From Verrucomicrobiota bacterium (GTDB lineage Bacteria > Verrucomicrobiota > Kiritimatiellia > RFP12 > UBA1067): 64,000 nucleotides of DNA. A program made the position numbers and the translations under genes. Below the pieces are notes generated by a model. It did not search any database and had not been told where the DNA came from. It was given only the letters and a program-made list of their open reading frames with translations. The DNA is taken from positions 35,902 through 99,901 of the forward strand of contig JAHFSX010000023.1 in the NCBI GenBank assembly GCA_023269675.1, read 5' to 3'. Positions 37,289 through 49,045 of this stretch are shown in pieces; the stretch's first letter is position 1, and each line of letters begins with the position of its first letter.

Positions 37289-39040
37289 TCAGCGGGCGCG
37301 CCTGAGCGGCAGGAAGAGCAGGTCGAGGTCCACGCCGCCGTCGGGGTGCCGCTCATACCGGTAGAGCCGCCACAGGAAGGACGTCTTGCTGAAGCCGTCG
37401 GGATGCGTGTCGTAGGTGATGGACGGGAAGACGTCCACGCTCACCTCGCCGCCGCGCTTTTCGTAGTGCCACAGGCGCCACAGGATGCGACGGCGCTCAT
37501 AGTCCAGCGGTTTGGCGGTGGGGGTGGCCTGCGCGAACTTCCGCCGCGTGTCATAGAGGGCGAGCAGCCAGGCCGTGTCGGAGTCCTCGCGCAGGCGCGT
37601 GCCGTCCAGGCGCGTCTCCAGGCGTGACGTGGACGACCAGAGCGGGAAGAGCCCTTCGGAAACGTTGGCCGTGCGGTAGTCGCCGCGCGCCTTTTTATCG
37701 TTCCACGCGTCGAGGATGCGCTTGTCGACGCGGTTCGTGCCGGCTTGCGGCGCGTCGCCCGTCGGCGCGCGGTAGACGGTCCGGCATTGATCGGAATAGT
37801 TCAAGATCAGGCGCCGGTCGTACCGATTGATGCCTTCTGTGGAACTGTCGTCATGCTCCATGCGGTTGGTGAAGGTGTTCAGCGAGTGGCTGAAAAGCGG
37901 GAAGAAGCCGAACTCGGTGCCGGAGGACGTGCGGTTGGGCCCGGCGTGTTGCTCATGTTTCGCGTAGCCGAGCAGCAGGCCGCGCGTCGAGTAGGTGTCG
38001 TTTGTGACGTTGGCCGCGTGGCTGAACAGCGGGAAGAGCCAGCCGCCGCGCTCCGTTCCGGTATAGACGCCGGCCAGGGGGGTGAAGGGATACCAGTAGC
38101 CGTCGGGGTCTTTCTCGTCGGGCTTGTCCCAGCCGAGGAGAGGGGTGAGGAGCAGGCGGTCCTGCCGGTCGTACGCGCAAAGCGGAAAGAGATAGCCGCT
38201 GCGGTTGGTGTCGCTCCGGTGCCGGTTGTAAAGCCCCAGCAGGGCGTTGAGGTCATTGTCCTTCCCTTGCCAGCGCTGCCAGGAGAGCAGGAGCGGCAGG
38301 GCGGTCCAGCCGTCGCGCACGCCCCCTTTGTCGGTTTCCCCGTAGGCGTAGAGCGGCGTGAAGAGTCCGTGCGTCTCTCGGGTCCGCCACGAAAAGAGCA
38401 GCGGCCACGGGTAACCGGCGTAAGTCTCGTCCGTGTCCAGATAGCGGTAGCGGCCGAAGAGCGCAGCGTGCCACGCCTCTTCGCGCGCCCCGGTGTGGTA
38501 GTGCATGAAAGGCCAGCCCAGCCACGTGTCGCGCTCGGTGAAGCGCCCGTCCTTCCATCCGCCGCGGTCGCTGATCCACAGAGGGAAGAGCGCGGTGGTC
38601 TCGTCCTCATAGTGCCAATAGAACGGGAAGAGGACTTGGTAGTCCTGCTTGATGCCGCCGTCGCGTGTGCCTTCGCCCCAGAAACAGGGGAAGACGCGGT
38701 AGTCGCGTCCCTTCGTGTCGGCTTGGGCGAGCGGCCAGAGGACGTTGTACTCCCAGTACGACTGGGTGTCGCCGTAGGCCGAGAAGAGCGGGCGGAGGGC
38801 GAGGTGCTCCTCGGTGTGTTCGAAGACCGGCCAGATCACGGAGAGGGCGGGTTCGCGGTAGTAGGCGAGCGGCCACACGTTCAGGCGGCGCATCTCCGCG
38901 CCGGGCACGTTGACGGCATACTCGCCGGTATAGAAGGGCGAGCCCTTCATCTCGGGCGTGCCGCAGCCGCCGAGCAGGAGGGCCGACGCCAGAAACGCAG
39001 CGGACAAAAGCCGAGTCATATGCTTCGCAAGAGCCTTCAT
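37289..39040 (-). CDS. Lipoprotein with aromatic-Pro pseudo-repeats, unknown function
   Basis: 583-residue protein not matched to a named family. The signal (LLSAAFLASALLLGGCG) has a lipobox with Cys at about residue 26. The rest is a long series of pseudo-repeats of roughly 20-45 residues whose core is hydrophobic-aromatic-Pro-Leu/Phe/Trp: VWPLAYYR, IWPVFEH, LRPLFSAYG, LWPLAQ, LFPFYWHYE, LFPLWISD, YPWPLLFSWR, LFTPLYAYG, LFPLCAYD, LFPLFSHA, FFPLFSHS, LFPLWSST. About half the repeats end with polar DxxR or DGG turns. This suggests a regular all-beta fold (barrel or propeller-like) anchored to a membrane. It ends 3 bases past the GH-A gene, on the opposite strand. Confidence 0.75.
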   Translation of the reverse strand: MKALAKHMTRLLSAAFLASALLLGGCGTPEMKGSPFYTGEYAVNVPGAEMRRLNVWPLAYYREPALSVIWPVFEHTEEHLALRPLFSAYGDTQSYWEYNVLWPLAQADTKGRDYRVFPCFWGEGTRDGGIKQDYQVLFPFYWHYEDETTALFPLWISDRGGWKDGRFTERDTWLGWPFMHYHTGAREEAWHAALFGRYRYLDTDETYAGYPWPLLFSWRTRETHGLFTPLYAYGETDKGGVRDGWTALPLLLSWQRWQGKDNDLNALLGLYNRHRSDTNRSGYLFPLCAYDRQDRLLLTPLLGWDKPDEKDPDGYWYPFTPLAGVYTGTERGGWLFPLFSHAANVTNDTYSTRGLLLGYAKHEQHAGPNRTSSGTEFGFFPLFSHSLNTFTNRMEHDDSSTEGINRYDRRLILNYSDQCRTVYRAPTGDAPQAGTNRVDKRILDAWNDKKARGDYRTANVSEGLFPLWSSTSRLETRLDGTRLREDSDTAWLLALYDTRRKFAQATPTAKPLDYERRRILWRLWHYEKRGGEVSVDVFPSITYDTHPDGFSKTSFLWRLYRYERHPDGGVDLDLLFLPLRRAR

Positions 39041-39075
39041 TCCGTTTAGCCTTTTCGCGTGGTTCAGTCATTAAT

Positions 39076-39102
39076 GTAGGGTCGGACGTCCTCGGACGAC
39101 CC
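39076..39102. repeat. GTAGGG-led hairpin 3' of aroKB
   Basis: GGGTCG (39079-39084) pairs with CGACCC (39097-39102) around a GGACGTCC-containing loop. It lies downstream of the aroKB gene on the minus strand and resembles the hairpin at 3278-3298 in position and in its GTAGGG lead. No T-run. Confidence 0.45.
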
Positions 39103-39151
39103 CCTTGTGGCGCGTCCGGGCCGTCCGCGCCTACTGGACGCGTCCATCCGG

Positions 39152-40783
39152 TCAGCCGCCCACAGACAACACCTGCGCGAGCAGAGCGTCGTCGACGGTC
39201 ACGCCGGTGCGGACTTCGCCGAGACGCACGGGCAGGGCGAAGCGGACCTTGCCGCCCGACTTCTTCTTGTCCAGCGTCATGGCCGCCAGCACCTCCGCGA
39301 GGTCGATGCCCCGCGGCAGGTCGACGGGCAGCCCGATGCCGGCGAAGAGGTCGGCCAGCTGCGCGGCCAGGCCGGCCTTCGCCAGTCCCAGCTCTTCCGC
39401 GAGCCGCGCCTCCAGCACCGTGCCGATGGCGACGGCCTCGCCGTGCTGCACCGCGAAGTGCGTGGCCTTCTCGATGCCGTGGCCGACGGTGTGGCCGAGG
39501 TTGAGCGCGGCGCGGATGCCCTTTTCAAAGGGATCCTGCTGGATGACGCGGACCTTGACGGCCAGGGCGCGCGCGACGAACGGCGCGAGCCACTCGGCGT
39601 CCGCTAACGCGGAGCAGGGGGCGGCCGCGTCCTGCGCCTGGCAGCAGGCGAAGCGCGGCAGGGCGTCGAGCAGGCCGGGATCGGCGATGACCGCGTGCTT
39701 CACGGCTTCGGCCAGGCCGCAGCGCAGCTCGCGCGCCGGCAGGGTGGCGAGCGTGGCGGTGTCGGCCAGCACCAGGGCGGGCGGATGGAACGCGCCGATC
39801 AGGTTTTTGCCTTCGGGCAGGTCCGCGCCGGTCTTGCCGCCGAGGCTGGAGTCGACCATGGCGAGCAGGGTGGTGGGCAGGCCGACCCAGCGCACGCCGC
39901 GCAGCCAGGTCGCGGCCGCGAAGCCGGTGAGGTCGCCGGTCACGCCGCCGCCGAGGGCGATCACGGCGTGGCCGCGTTCGATGCCGGCCTTGAGAAAGGC
40001 GGACCAGAGCGCGGCGACGGTGGCGATGGTCTTGGTCTCCTCGCCGGCGGGGATGGCGACCAGGGAGACCCCGATGCCTTGGGCGCGCAGCGCGGCGGCG
40101 GCGCGCTCGCCGTAGAGCGGCAGGGTGTGGGCGTCGCCGACGATCACGGTGCGGTCGCCGCAGCCGAGTTCGCGGAAGCGCGCGCCGAGGGTGTCGAGCA
40201 GGCCGTGGCCCACGTGGACGTTGTAGGCGGGGCCCATGCCGGAGACGCGGTAGAGGCCGAGCGCGGCCTGGGCGGCGTCGGCGGTCTCTTCCGGCGGGCA
40301 GTCGGTGACGGCCACGCGGCGCGGGAAAGAGGCGTAGTGGCCGGCGCGTTCAGAGAGGAGCTGGGCGATGGGTTTGCCCTGGCCCGCCTGCGGCGGCTGC
40401 ACGCAGTCGGAGGCGTGCGTGCTGACGAGCGGACGCGTGCCGGGGGAGCGGTTCACGCGGCTCTGGAGCGTGGCGGCGTCGGCCGCGAAGAAGAGGATCT
40501 CGCCTGCGGCTTCGGCCTGCGCGCGGTTTTCGGGCTTCAGCAGCGCGCCGCCGCCGAGGCCGATGACGCAGGGGGCGCCGGCGATGACCGCGGCGAGCGC
40601 GGCGCTCTCGCGGGCGCGGAAGCCAGACTCGCCCTCGCACGCGAAGATGTCGCGGATCTTCTGCTTGGCGCCGGACTCGATGAGCGCGTCGAGGTCGACG
40701 AAGGGCCGGTCGAGGCGTCGGGCGAGGATGCGTCCGATGGTCGATTTGCCGCTGCCGGGGGGGCCGTAGAGGAAGAGGTGCAT
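39152..40783 (-). CDS. aroKB: Fused shikimate kinase / 3-dehydroquinate synthase
   Basis: One 543-residue chain carrying two shikimate-pathway activities. Residues 1 to about 175 are shikimate kinase, with Walker A GPPGSGKS (7-14), FVDLDALIE and GLGGGALL, plus an insertion HASDCVQPPQAGQGK before LLSERAGHY. Residues about 180-543 are dehydroquinate synthase with the NAD site PAGEETKT, LGGGVTGDLTGFAAA, and metal ligands in LAEAVKHAV, NLGHTVGHGIE and QHGEAVAIG. The two steps are not consecutive (AroB first, AroK fifth), so channeling is not obvious; coexpression is more likely. aroC lies 128 bases upstream on the same strand. Confidence 0.95.
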   Translation of the reverse strand: MHLFLYGPPGSGKSTIGRILARRLDRPFVDLDALIESGAKQKIRDIFACEGESGFRARESAALAAVIAGAPCVIGLGGGALLKPENRAQAEAAGEILFFAADAATLQSRVNRSPGTRPLVSTHASDCVQPPQAGQGKPIAQLLSERAGHYASFPRRVAVTDCPPEETADAAQAALGLYRVSGMGPAYNVHVGHGLLDTLGARFRELGCGDRTVIVGDAHTLPLYGERAAAALRAQGIGVSLVAIPAGEETKTIATVAALWSAFLKAGIERGHAVIALGGGVTGDLTGFAAATWLRGVRWVGLPTTLLAMVDSSLGGKTGADLPEGKNLIGAFHPPALVLADTATLATLPARELRCGLAEAVKHAVIADPGLLDALPRFACCQAQDAAAPCSALADAEWLAPFVARALAVKVRVIQQDPFEKGIRAALNLGHTVGHGIEKATHFAVQHGEAVAIGTVLEARLAEELGLAKAGLAAQLADLFAGIGLPVDLPRGIDLAEVLAAMTLDKKKSGGKVRFALPVRLGEVRTGVTVDDALLAQVLSVGG

Positions 40784-40911
40784 AGAGGTAGGGAGAAGTT
40801 AGGATTTAGGAGTGAGGAGTGAAGATTTGAAACGAGGGATCAACGTGAAACTGAAAATCGGGAACAAGGGTTTCGACTAACAGCCTATAGCCTACAGCCT
40901 ACAGCCTGCCC
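40784..40911. repeat. Heptad-repeat spacer between aroC and aroKB
   Basis: CAGCCTA is repeated four times with small changes at 40881-40908, and TTAGGAG-like units lie at 40799-40822. No gene or terminator is clear. Confidence 0.65.
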
Positions 40912-42081
40912 TCACGGCCAGAACACGTGGGGCTGGCCGGTCATGCGCACGTCGGCGAAGGTGGCGCGGCGGAGGATGTCGAAACGCGGCTTCATCTCCG
41001 CGATGCTGTCGCCGCCGAGCTTCTCCATCAGGGCGTCGGCCAGGACGATGGCGACCACCGCCTCGAGCACGACCACGGCGCGCGGCACGGGACAGACGTC
41101 GGAGCGCTCGTAGTACGTCAGCGAGACGGCGCCGGTCGCGAGATTGACCGTGTCCTGCCCTTTGCGCGTGGAGGGGATGGGCTTCATGGCCGCCCGCAGC
41201 CAGAGGGGCTCGCCGTTCGAGATGCCGCCCTCGACGCCGCCGCAGGCGTTGGAACGGCGCTGGAGACCGTCGGGGCCCGGGATGACCGCATCGTGCGCCA
41301 AGGTGCCGGGCTTGCCGGTGTTGTCGAAAGCGTTGCCGATCTCGACGCCCTTGATGGCGGGCACGCCGAGCACGGCCTGCGCCAGGCGGGCGTCCAGGCG
41401 GCGGTCCCAGTTCACGTGCGAGCCGAGGCCCACGGGCAGGCCCTGGACCGCGATTTCGATGATGCCGCCCAGCGTCTCGCCGGCGTCATGGGCCTTGCCG
41501 ATGGCTTTGGTGATGAGGTCGGCCGTGTCGGGGTCAGGGCATTGCGTTTCCGAGGCGCGCGCGCGGCTGATGCGGTGGTCGAAGGAGAGCCCTTCCAAGG
41601 TGGCGGCGTGGCCGCCGATGGCCGTGACGTAGCCGCCGACGGTGATGCCGAAGGTGTTGAGGTAGGCGCGGCAGACGGCGCCGACCGCGACGCGCGCGGC
41701 GGTCTCGCGGGCCGAGGCGCGCTCCAGGGCGGGACGGATGTCGTCGTAGCCGTACTTCACGGCGGCCGCGAGGTCGGCGTGGCCGGGCCGCGGGGTGGTG
41801 TAGGCGGGGACGGCCTTGCCCTTCCAGTTGGCGTGGTCCTTGTTGATGAGCTGGAGGGCGATGGGCGCGCCGGTGGTGACGCCTTCCATGACGCCCGCCA
41901 GAATCTGCGCGCGGTCTTTCTCGATCGCCATGCGGTCGCCCGTGCCCGCGCCGCTCTGGCGGCGCACGAGGTCGAGGGCGATCAGGTCTTCGTCAAGCGG
42001 CAGGCCGGCGGGCATGCCTTCGAGAATGGCGGTGAGGGCCGGTCCGTGCGATTCGCTGGCTGTCAGGTAACGTAGAGGCAT
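40912..42081 (-). CDS. aroC: Chorismate synthase AroC
   Basis: FMN-dependent enzyme that converts EPSP to chorismate, the last common aromatic step. The 389-residue protein shows SHGPALTAILEGMPAGL, RRQSGAGTGDRMAIEKD, RPGHADLAAAVKYG, RASARETAARVAVGA and SNACGGVEGGISNGE, the standard signatures, and ends with DVCPVPRAVVVLEA. It is slightly longer than typical (about 360). It probably begins a two-gene aroC-aroKB unit. The start ATG 42081 is preceded by GGAACTTCCC, a modest ribosome-binding site. Confidence 0.97.
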   Translation of the reverse strand: MPLRYLTASESHGPALTAILEGMPAGLPLDEDLIALDLVRRQSGAGTGDRMAIEKDRAQILAGVMEGVTTGAPIALQLINKDHANWKGKAVPAYTTPRPGHADLAAAVKYGYDDIRPALERASARETAARVAVGAVCRAYLNTFGITVGGYVTAIGGHAATLEGLSFDHRISRARASETQCPDPDTADLITKAIGKAHDAGETLGGIIEIAVQGLPVGLGSHVNWDRRLDARLAQAVLGVPAIKGVEIGNAFDNTGKPGTLAHDAVIPGPDGLQRRSNACGGVEGGISNGEPLWLRAAMKPIPSTRKGQDTVNLATGAVSLTYYERSDVCPVPRAVVVLEAVVAIVLADALMEKLGGDSIAEMKPRFDILRRATFADVRMTGQPHVFWP

Positions 42082-42175
42082 GGGAAGTTCCGTTTCTTTT
42101 TAAAGATGCACGCATTTTACAGGCAGACGGCAGGATGTTTCAACCTCGAAAGGGCGGGAAGGACAAAATCGCCGT

Positions 42176-42204
42176 TTCACATCCGCGGAGGGGTTGGGTA
42201 TACT
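42176..42204 (+). promoter_or_regulatory. Sigma70-type promoter of the large glycosidase gene
   Basis: TTCACA (42176-42181), exactly 17 bases, TATACT (42199-42204). The ATG is 24 bases downstream, with GGGAG in between. Confidence 0.75.
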
Positions 42205-42227
42205 GGCCCGCACAAGGGAGAACGTGT

Positions 42228-45200
42228 ATGCGCTTAGCGGGATGGGCTTTGGGGGTTGTGCTGGTGGCGGCGAGCGGTTTTTCGCAAGAGGGGTGGCGGG
42301 TGCGCGCGGCCGCGGCCGACACGAACGCCTGGCAGGCGCTGCGGGCCACGGTCGCTGCGGACGGGGTCCGTCTGGACCTCAGGAACGAGGGCGAGGCCAA
42401 CGGCTTCGTCCTGCCGCGCGCCACTCCGCCGCGCCGCGAGATTTCGGTGGCGGCCGAGGTGGCGGTGCTGCGGCGGCTCGGCCAGAGCGGCTGGAACTTC
42501 GCCGGCGTGACGCTCTATCAGGACGATGCGAACTACTGGATGCTCGCTCTGGTTGAAGGGCCGGAGGGCGGCCACAGCCTGGACTTCGTCGAGTGCCACG
42601 CGGGCGTGTGGCAGGCGCAGAGCGAGGCGAAGACCGCGCTGAAGCGCGAGGGCAACGCCTCGTTCGCGTGGAAAGCCGGGACCGCGTACCGCCTGCTGCT
42701 GGCGTTCCGCGACGGCAGGGTGCGTGCCGAAGTCTCCGACCCGGCCGACGGGCGCGTCTTGTCCACGGCCTTCTTCGCGTTGGGCGATGGGCCTGCGGTG
42801 CGGTGCGGCCGGCCGGGGCTGATTGTTCACGCCAGCGCCGCCGCGGTCTCCGGATTCGCGGTCAGCGTGCCGCAGCGTCCGGCGGCGCCCCGGGGCATCG
42901 CGCTCGTCGAGGGGCCGCTCGGACATCTGGCGCTGTTGGACGACGGCGCGCTGCCGGGGCACGACCGCGCGGCGAACGCCCGGCTGGCGGCGGCGCTTGC
43001 GTTGAAAGGTTTCGGCGTCACCCGGCTTTCGGCGGAGCAGTTCGCCGCGCCGGACGCGGTGACCGCCGAACTTTTCCCGGTCTTGGTCGTGCCGCAGTGC
43101 GCCTCCTTGCCCGCGCTCGCCGGCGCGGTGGTGGCGCAGTTCGCGCGCGAAGGCGGGCACGTGATCTTCATCGGCGGCCCCTTTCTCGACAACGCGCTCT
43201 GGCGCGTCGGCGGCGCATGGCTCGACGCGGCCGGGCGCGAGGCGCTGCTGAGCCGCGTCGAACCCGCGCACCGGCCGTTCGTGATCGGGCCGGGCCTGGA
43301 TCTGGGCGCGTGGCGGCGCTCGTGCTCGGACAAGGCCGAGAAGGCCGACCTCCGCGTGGTCAACGAAGGTCCACGGAACCAGCCCTGCCTGCGTTTGGAC
43401 ATCGCAAATCTGCAGGGGTGGGAGGTGCGGCACGCGCCTGAGATGCCGTCGCTTTTCGGCGAAGGCGACGATTTTTTCACCTTCATGGCCAAGGGCGGCG
43501 ACGCCGTCTCGCAGCTGGCGGTGGAGATCAGCGAGAAGGACGGCTCGCGCTGGATCGCGACGGCGGAGCTGACGCCCGAGTGGCGGCGGATCGGACTCAC
43601 GCCGGAGGCGTTCCGTTACTGGCCCGACTCCGCGACGAAAAGGCGCGGCGCGACCGGGGGGCGGCTGGATCCGCGGCGGGCCGTGCGCGTCGGCTTCGGG
43701 ATGTCGGCCTCGCACACGCCCGCGATGCTGGGCAGCGGTCATACGGTTTGGATGGCTGACGTGGGGACGGCGCGCGACCCGCTGGCGGCGGCGGGCGTCG
43801 CGGCGGTTGATCCGGGCGGCAGCATCGAGTGTGTCTACCCGCGGTACAAGGTTCACGCGATGACGGGCACGGTCGACGTGTGTGTGAGCGAAAACGGCTC
43901 GCGGGGACGCTCGCCCTCCATGTCATGCAAGGATGTCGTGTGCGCGATTCCCCGGACGCTGGGCGAAGGGTTCGGTCGGGACGGACGTTGGCGTTTCGTG
44001 CCGCGCGCGGAGGCGCTTCGGAAAGAGGAGAAGGCCCGCGGCGTGTGCGAGTGGCTGCTGCTGAACAACCGCGTGCCGCGCGAGGGCACGGCGTTCGCCG
44101 GGTTCGGGTATACGGATGCGGCGACCTGGTCGTCGCCACAGGTGCTGGAGCGCATCGCCGCGGCCGCGGTGTTTCTGCGCTCAGGGGTGGCGTTTGAAGA
44201 GGCCGGGACGGAGCGGTTCGCCTATTGGCCCGGCGAGCCCGTGCGGCTTGGCGCGCGGGTGCGGGCGTTCGGTGAAAACAGGCCCGAGGTCGAGATCACC
44301 CTCGAGATATCGGACGGCGCACGCGTGGTGTGGAGCGAGCGCGTGAAGCGCACGCCGGAGGCGGGCGCCACGGCCTGCGCTTTCGTGTGGCAGCCGCCTG
44401 CCGCGCCGTGCGCATATACGTTCCGCGCGCGCATGGAGGGCGCCGGCCGCGCGGACGAGATCAGTCACGGGTTCGCGGTGCTTGATCCCGCGCCCGCGCC
44501 CGGGAGCGCGTTCATCACGGCGCGGGACGGCGATTTCTGGCTCGGCGGCCGGAAGTGGTATCCGGTGGGGGTCAACTACTGGCCGCTCTACGTCTCCGGC
44601 ATGGATCAGGCCGACTACTGGCCGGGCTGGCTGCGCGACGCCTACTATGCGCCCGCGCTGGTGGAGCGGGACCTGGTGCAGCTGGCCGACATGGGCGTCA
44701 ATCTGGTGAGCATCCAGAGCCCGCCGCCGGCCGAGTACCGCAACCTGCTCGATTTCATCCGGCTGTGCAAAAACCATGGGATCCACGTGAACCTGTATGT
44801 CGGGCAGGCCTCGCCGCTCGCGTTCGATGACGCCGGGCTGAAGGCTTTACTCGAAGCCTCGCGCGTTCCCGGCAACGCGGAGGTTTTCGCCTACGACACG
44901 ATCTGGGAGCCGGGCAACCACGTGTTCAAGGACGACGCCGCCCGCGCGAAGTGGGACGGCGCGTGGCGCGACTGGATCGACGAGCGTTACGGGTCGGTGG
45001 AGAACGCCGAGAAGGACTGGGGCTTCAAGTCGCGGCGCGGCAAGGACGGGAAAGTGATCGCGCCGCCCGACGCGCAGTTCCGCGAGGACGGCGCGTGGCG
45101 CGGGCAGATGGCGGCCTACCGGCGCTTCATGGACAACCTCACGAGCCGGCTGTGGGGCCGGGCGAACCGCAGGCTGCGCGAGCTGGACCCGAACCACCTG

Positions 45201-46250
45201 GTCAGTTTCCGCCAAGGCAACACGCTGCCGCACGACTTCGCGCTGAGCGGGCCGGTCAAGCACATCGACTTCATCTGTCCCGAGGGCTACGCGATCCGCG
45301 ACACGGACGAGGGCGAAGACGCCATCGGCTTCATCACGCGCTACGTCGACTTCACGACGGGCGGCAAGCCGATCGTCTGGTCCGAGTTCGGCCAGAGCGT
45401 GTGGGACGGCGTGCGCCAGGCGCCGAGCCCCGCCGCCATCCTGAAGCAGGGGACGTATTCGGAGCGCTTCTATCGCACGGCGCTGGCGGCGGGCGCGAAC
45501 GGCACGGTGCCGTGGTGGTGGGTGGGCGGCTACCGCGCGGACGAGCGCAGCGATTTCGGCATCGTCGACCCCGACCGCACCGAGCGGCCCGCGGCACGGC
45601 TGATCCGCGATTACGGGCCGCGGCTCAAGGCGCCGCGCGCGAAGCCGCAGCCGGCGGTGTGGTTCGAGTTCGACCGCGACGCGCACGCGGGCGGGTACTG
45701 CCGGGCCGCGTTCCACGAAGGCGCCGCGGCCTATCGCGGCGCGGCCGGCCAAGGCAAGATGCTCGGCGTGCGCACGGCGGGCACGGGCACGGACTCGGTG
45801 AGCGTGCCGCTGGTCGCGGTGGGCAACGTGCCCTGCAACGGGAGCAACCCGCCCAAGTATCTCGACGCGGAGTTCAACCGCCTGCAGATTTGCGATGCGG
45901 AGGGGGTGTGGCGCGAGGCCGGGGACGGCGCGGAGATCACGGTGACGGCCGGGCGGCCGGTGCGGGCGCGCGCCGCGCTGGGCAACCTTCAGGAGGCGGC
46001 GTGGGTGCCGCCCGCGAAGGCGGGAGGCGCGGCCGGCGGCGTCGCGCTGGTGGCGCGGGTGTCCGGCAAGGAGGCGGGGCGCTGGCCGCTGGCGGAGCGC
46101 GTGCCTTATCTCGGCGACGCCGAGTTCGGCGAATTCGCGCTGCTGCCGCAGGTCGACGGGCGCGTGACGCTCGCGCTGCGGCTGGAGGCGCTCGGCCGCA
46201 CGGCCTTCGGCGAGGCGCGCGTGTTTACGCTGAGGGCCCCGGGCCAGTAG
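42228..46250 (+). CDS. Secreted multidomain clan GH-A glycosidase (beta-galactosidase-like), 1340 residues
   Basis: Large exported carbohydrate-active enzyme. A signal peptide (about 1-19) precedes a beta-sandwich resembling LamG/3-keto-disaccharide-hydrolase domains (about 25-215), then a Rossmann-like region (FPVLVVPQCASLPALAG, EGGHVIFIGGPFL) like the GATase-type trimerisation domain of beta-galactosidases, a further carbohydrate-binding-type stretch (about 360-540), a domain with DPGGSIE/CVYPRYKV, and an Ig-like segment. The barrel begins at PVGVNYWPLY (about 776) with an acid/base in IWEPGNH (near 893) and a nucleophile in IVWSEFGQ (near 1052). The C-terminus is another beta-sandwich. ATG 42228 is supported by GGGAG and the signal. 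Family placement (GH2/GH5/GH42-like) is not certain. Confidence 0.78.
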   Translation: MRLAGWALGVVLVAASGFSQEGWRVRAAAADTNAWQALRATVAADGVRLDLRNEGEANGFVLPRATPPRREISVAAEVAVLRRLGQSGWNFAGVTLYQDDANYWMLALVEGPEGGHSLDFVECHAGVWQAQSEAKTALKREGNASFAWKAGTAYRLLLAFRDGRVRAEVSDPADGRVLSTAFFALGDGPAVRCGRPGLIVHASAAAVSGFAVSVPQRPAAPRGIALVEGPLGHLALLDDGALPGHDRAANARLAAALALKGFGVTRLSAEQFAAPDAVTAELFPVLVVPQCASLPALAGAVVAQFAREGGHVIFIGGPFLDNALWRVGGAWLDAAGREALLSRVEPAHRPFVIGPGLDLGAWRRSCSDKAEKADLRVVNEGPRNQPCLRLDIANLQGWEVRHAPEMPSLFGEGDDFFTFMAKGGDAVSQLAVEISEKDGSRWIATAELTPEWRRIGLTPEAFRYWPDSATKRRGATGGRLDPRRAVRVGFGMSASHTPAMLGSGHTVWMADVGTARDPLAAAGVAAVDPGGSIECVYPRYKVHAMTGTVDVCVSENGSRGRSPSMSCKDVVCAIPRTLGEGFGRDGRWRFVPRAEALRKEEKARGVCEWLLLNNRVPREGTAFAGFGYTDAATWSSPQVLERIAAAAVFLRSGVAFEEAGTERFAYWPGEPVRLGARVRAFGENRPEVEITLEISDGARVVWSERVKRTPEAGATACAFVWQPPAAPCAYTFRARMEGAGRADEISHGFAVLDPAPAPGSAFITARDGDFWLGGRKWYPVGVNYWPLYVSGMDQADYWPGWLRDAYYAPALVERDLVQLADMGVNLVSIQSPPPAEYRNLLDFIRLCKNHGIHVNLYVGQASPLAFDDAGLKALLEASRVPGNAEVFAYDTIWEPGNHVFKDDAARAKWDGAWRDWIDERYGSVENAEKDWGFKSRRGKDGKVIAPPDAQFREDGAWRGQMAAYRRFMDNLTSRLWGRANRRLRELDPNHLVSFRQGNTLPHDFALSGPVKHIDFICPEGYAIRDTDEGEDAIGFITRYVDFTTGGKPIVWSEFGQSVWDGVRQAPSPAAILKQGTYSERFYRTALAAGANGTVPWWWVGGYRADERSDFGIVDPDRTERPAARLIRDYGPRLKAPRAKPQPAVWFEFDRDAHAGGYCRAAFHEGAAAYRGAAGQGKMLGVRTAGTGTDSVSVPLVAVGNVPCNGSNPPKYLDAEFNRLQICDAEGVWREAGDGAEITVTAGRPVRARAALGNLQEAAWVPPAKAGGAAGGVALVARVSGKEAGRWPLAERVPYLGDAEFGEFALLPQVDGRVTLALRLEALGRTAFGEARVFTLRAPGQ

Positions 46251-46337
46251 GGATCCGAGTCGGGAGGCGAGTATGCGGCGCGCCCGGCGGCCGGGGGGCA
46301 GCGTTTCCGACGATTTTCGACATTTCTGCGCGGGCGT

Positions 46338-46366
46338 TTGACAATGACGAACAAATCTGAAATGAT
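46338..46366 (+). promoter_or_regulatory. Probable promoter of the membrane pyrophosphatase gene
   Basis: Perfect -35 TTGACA (46338-46343), 17 bases, AATGAT (46361-46366), or ATGATA at 18. It leaves a leader of about 90 bases with a CGAAAA/TTTTCG hairpin near 46375-46389. Confidence 0.6.
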
Positions 46367-46459
46367 ATATCTGTCGAAAATTTTTTCGCTACTTGTCGGT
46401 TTTCAAAGTAACTGACAAAAATGGCGGGAAAACAAATCCGCAAAAGGAGTACGTTAGTC

Positions 46460-48850
<2,391 letters not shown>

Positions 48851-48871
48851 GGCGATCCTCAGCAAAGCAAA

Positions 48872-48908
48872 GGCCGCCTGTCAGATTCTGACAGGCGGCC
48901 TTTTTTTT
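48872..48908 (+). terminator. Rho-independent terminator of hppA
   Basis: Perfect 13-bp stem (GGCCGCCTGTCAG / CTGACAGGCGGCC) with loop ATT at 48872-48900, followed by eight T at 48901-48908. It starts 21 bases after the hppA stop. Confidence 0.95.
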
Positions 48909-49045
48909 CTGTACGAGTAGTCTGTACGAGTTAAACTGGCGGATATTTTGACATGATTATCATGATTGTCTCTGTTGGCGATCAATCATGTGAATCATGT
49001 AATCCTGTCCGATGTTTTAGAGTTTACAGTCTGCTGGCGCGTGCC
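48909..49045. repeat. Spacer with ATCATGT-type heptads
   Basis: CAATCATGTGAATCATGTAA lies at 48983-49002, followed by TCCTGTCC, with TGATTATCATGATTG at 48954-48968. Nothing else is recognised before the convergent gene end. Confidence 0.55.
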
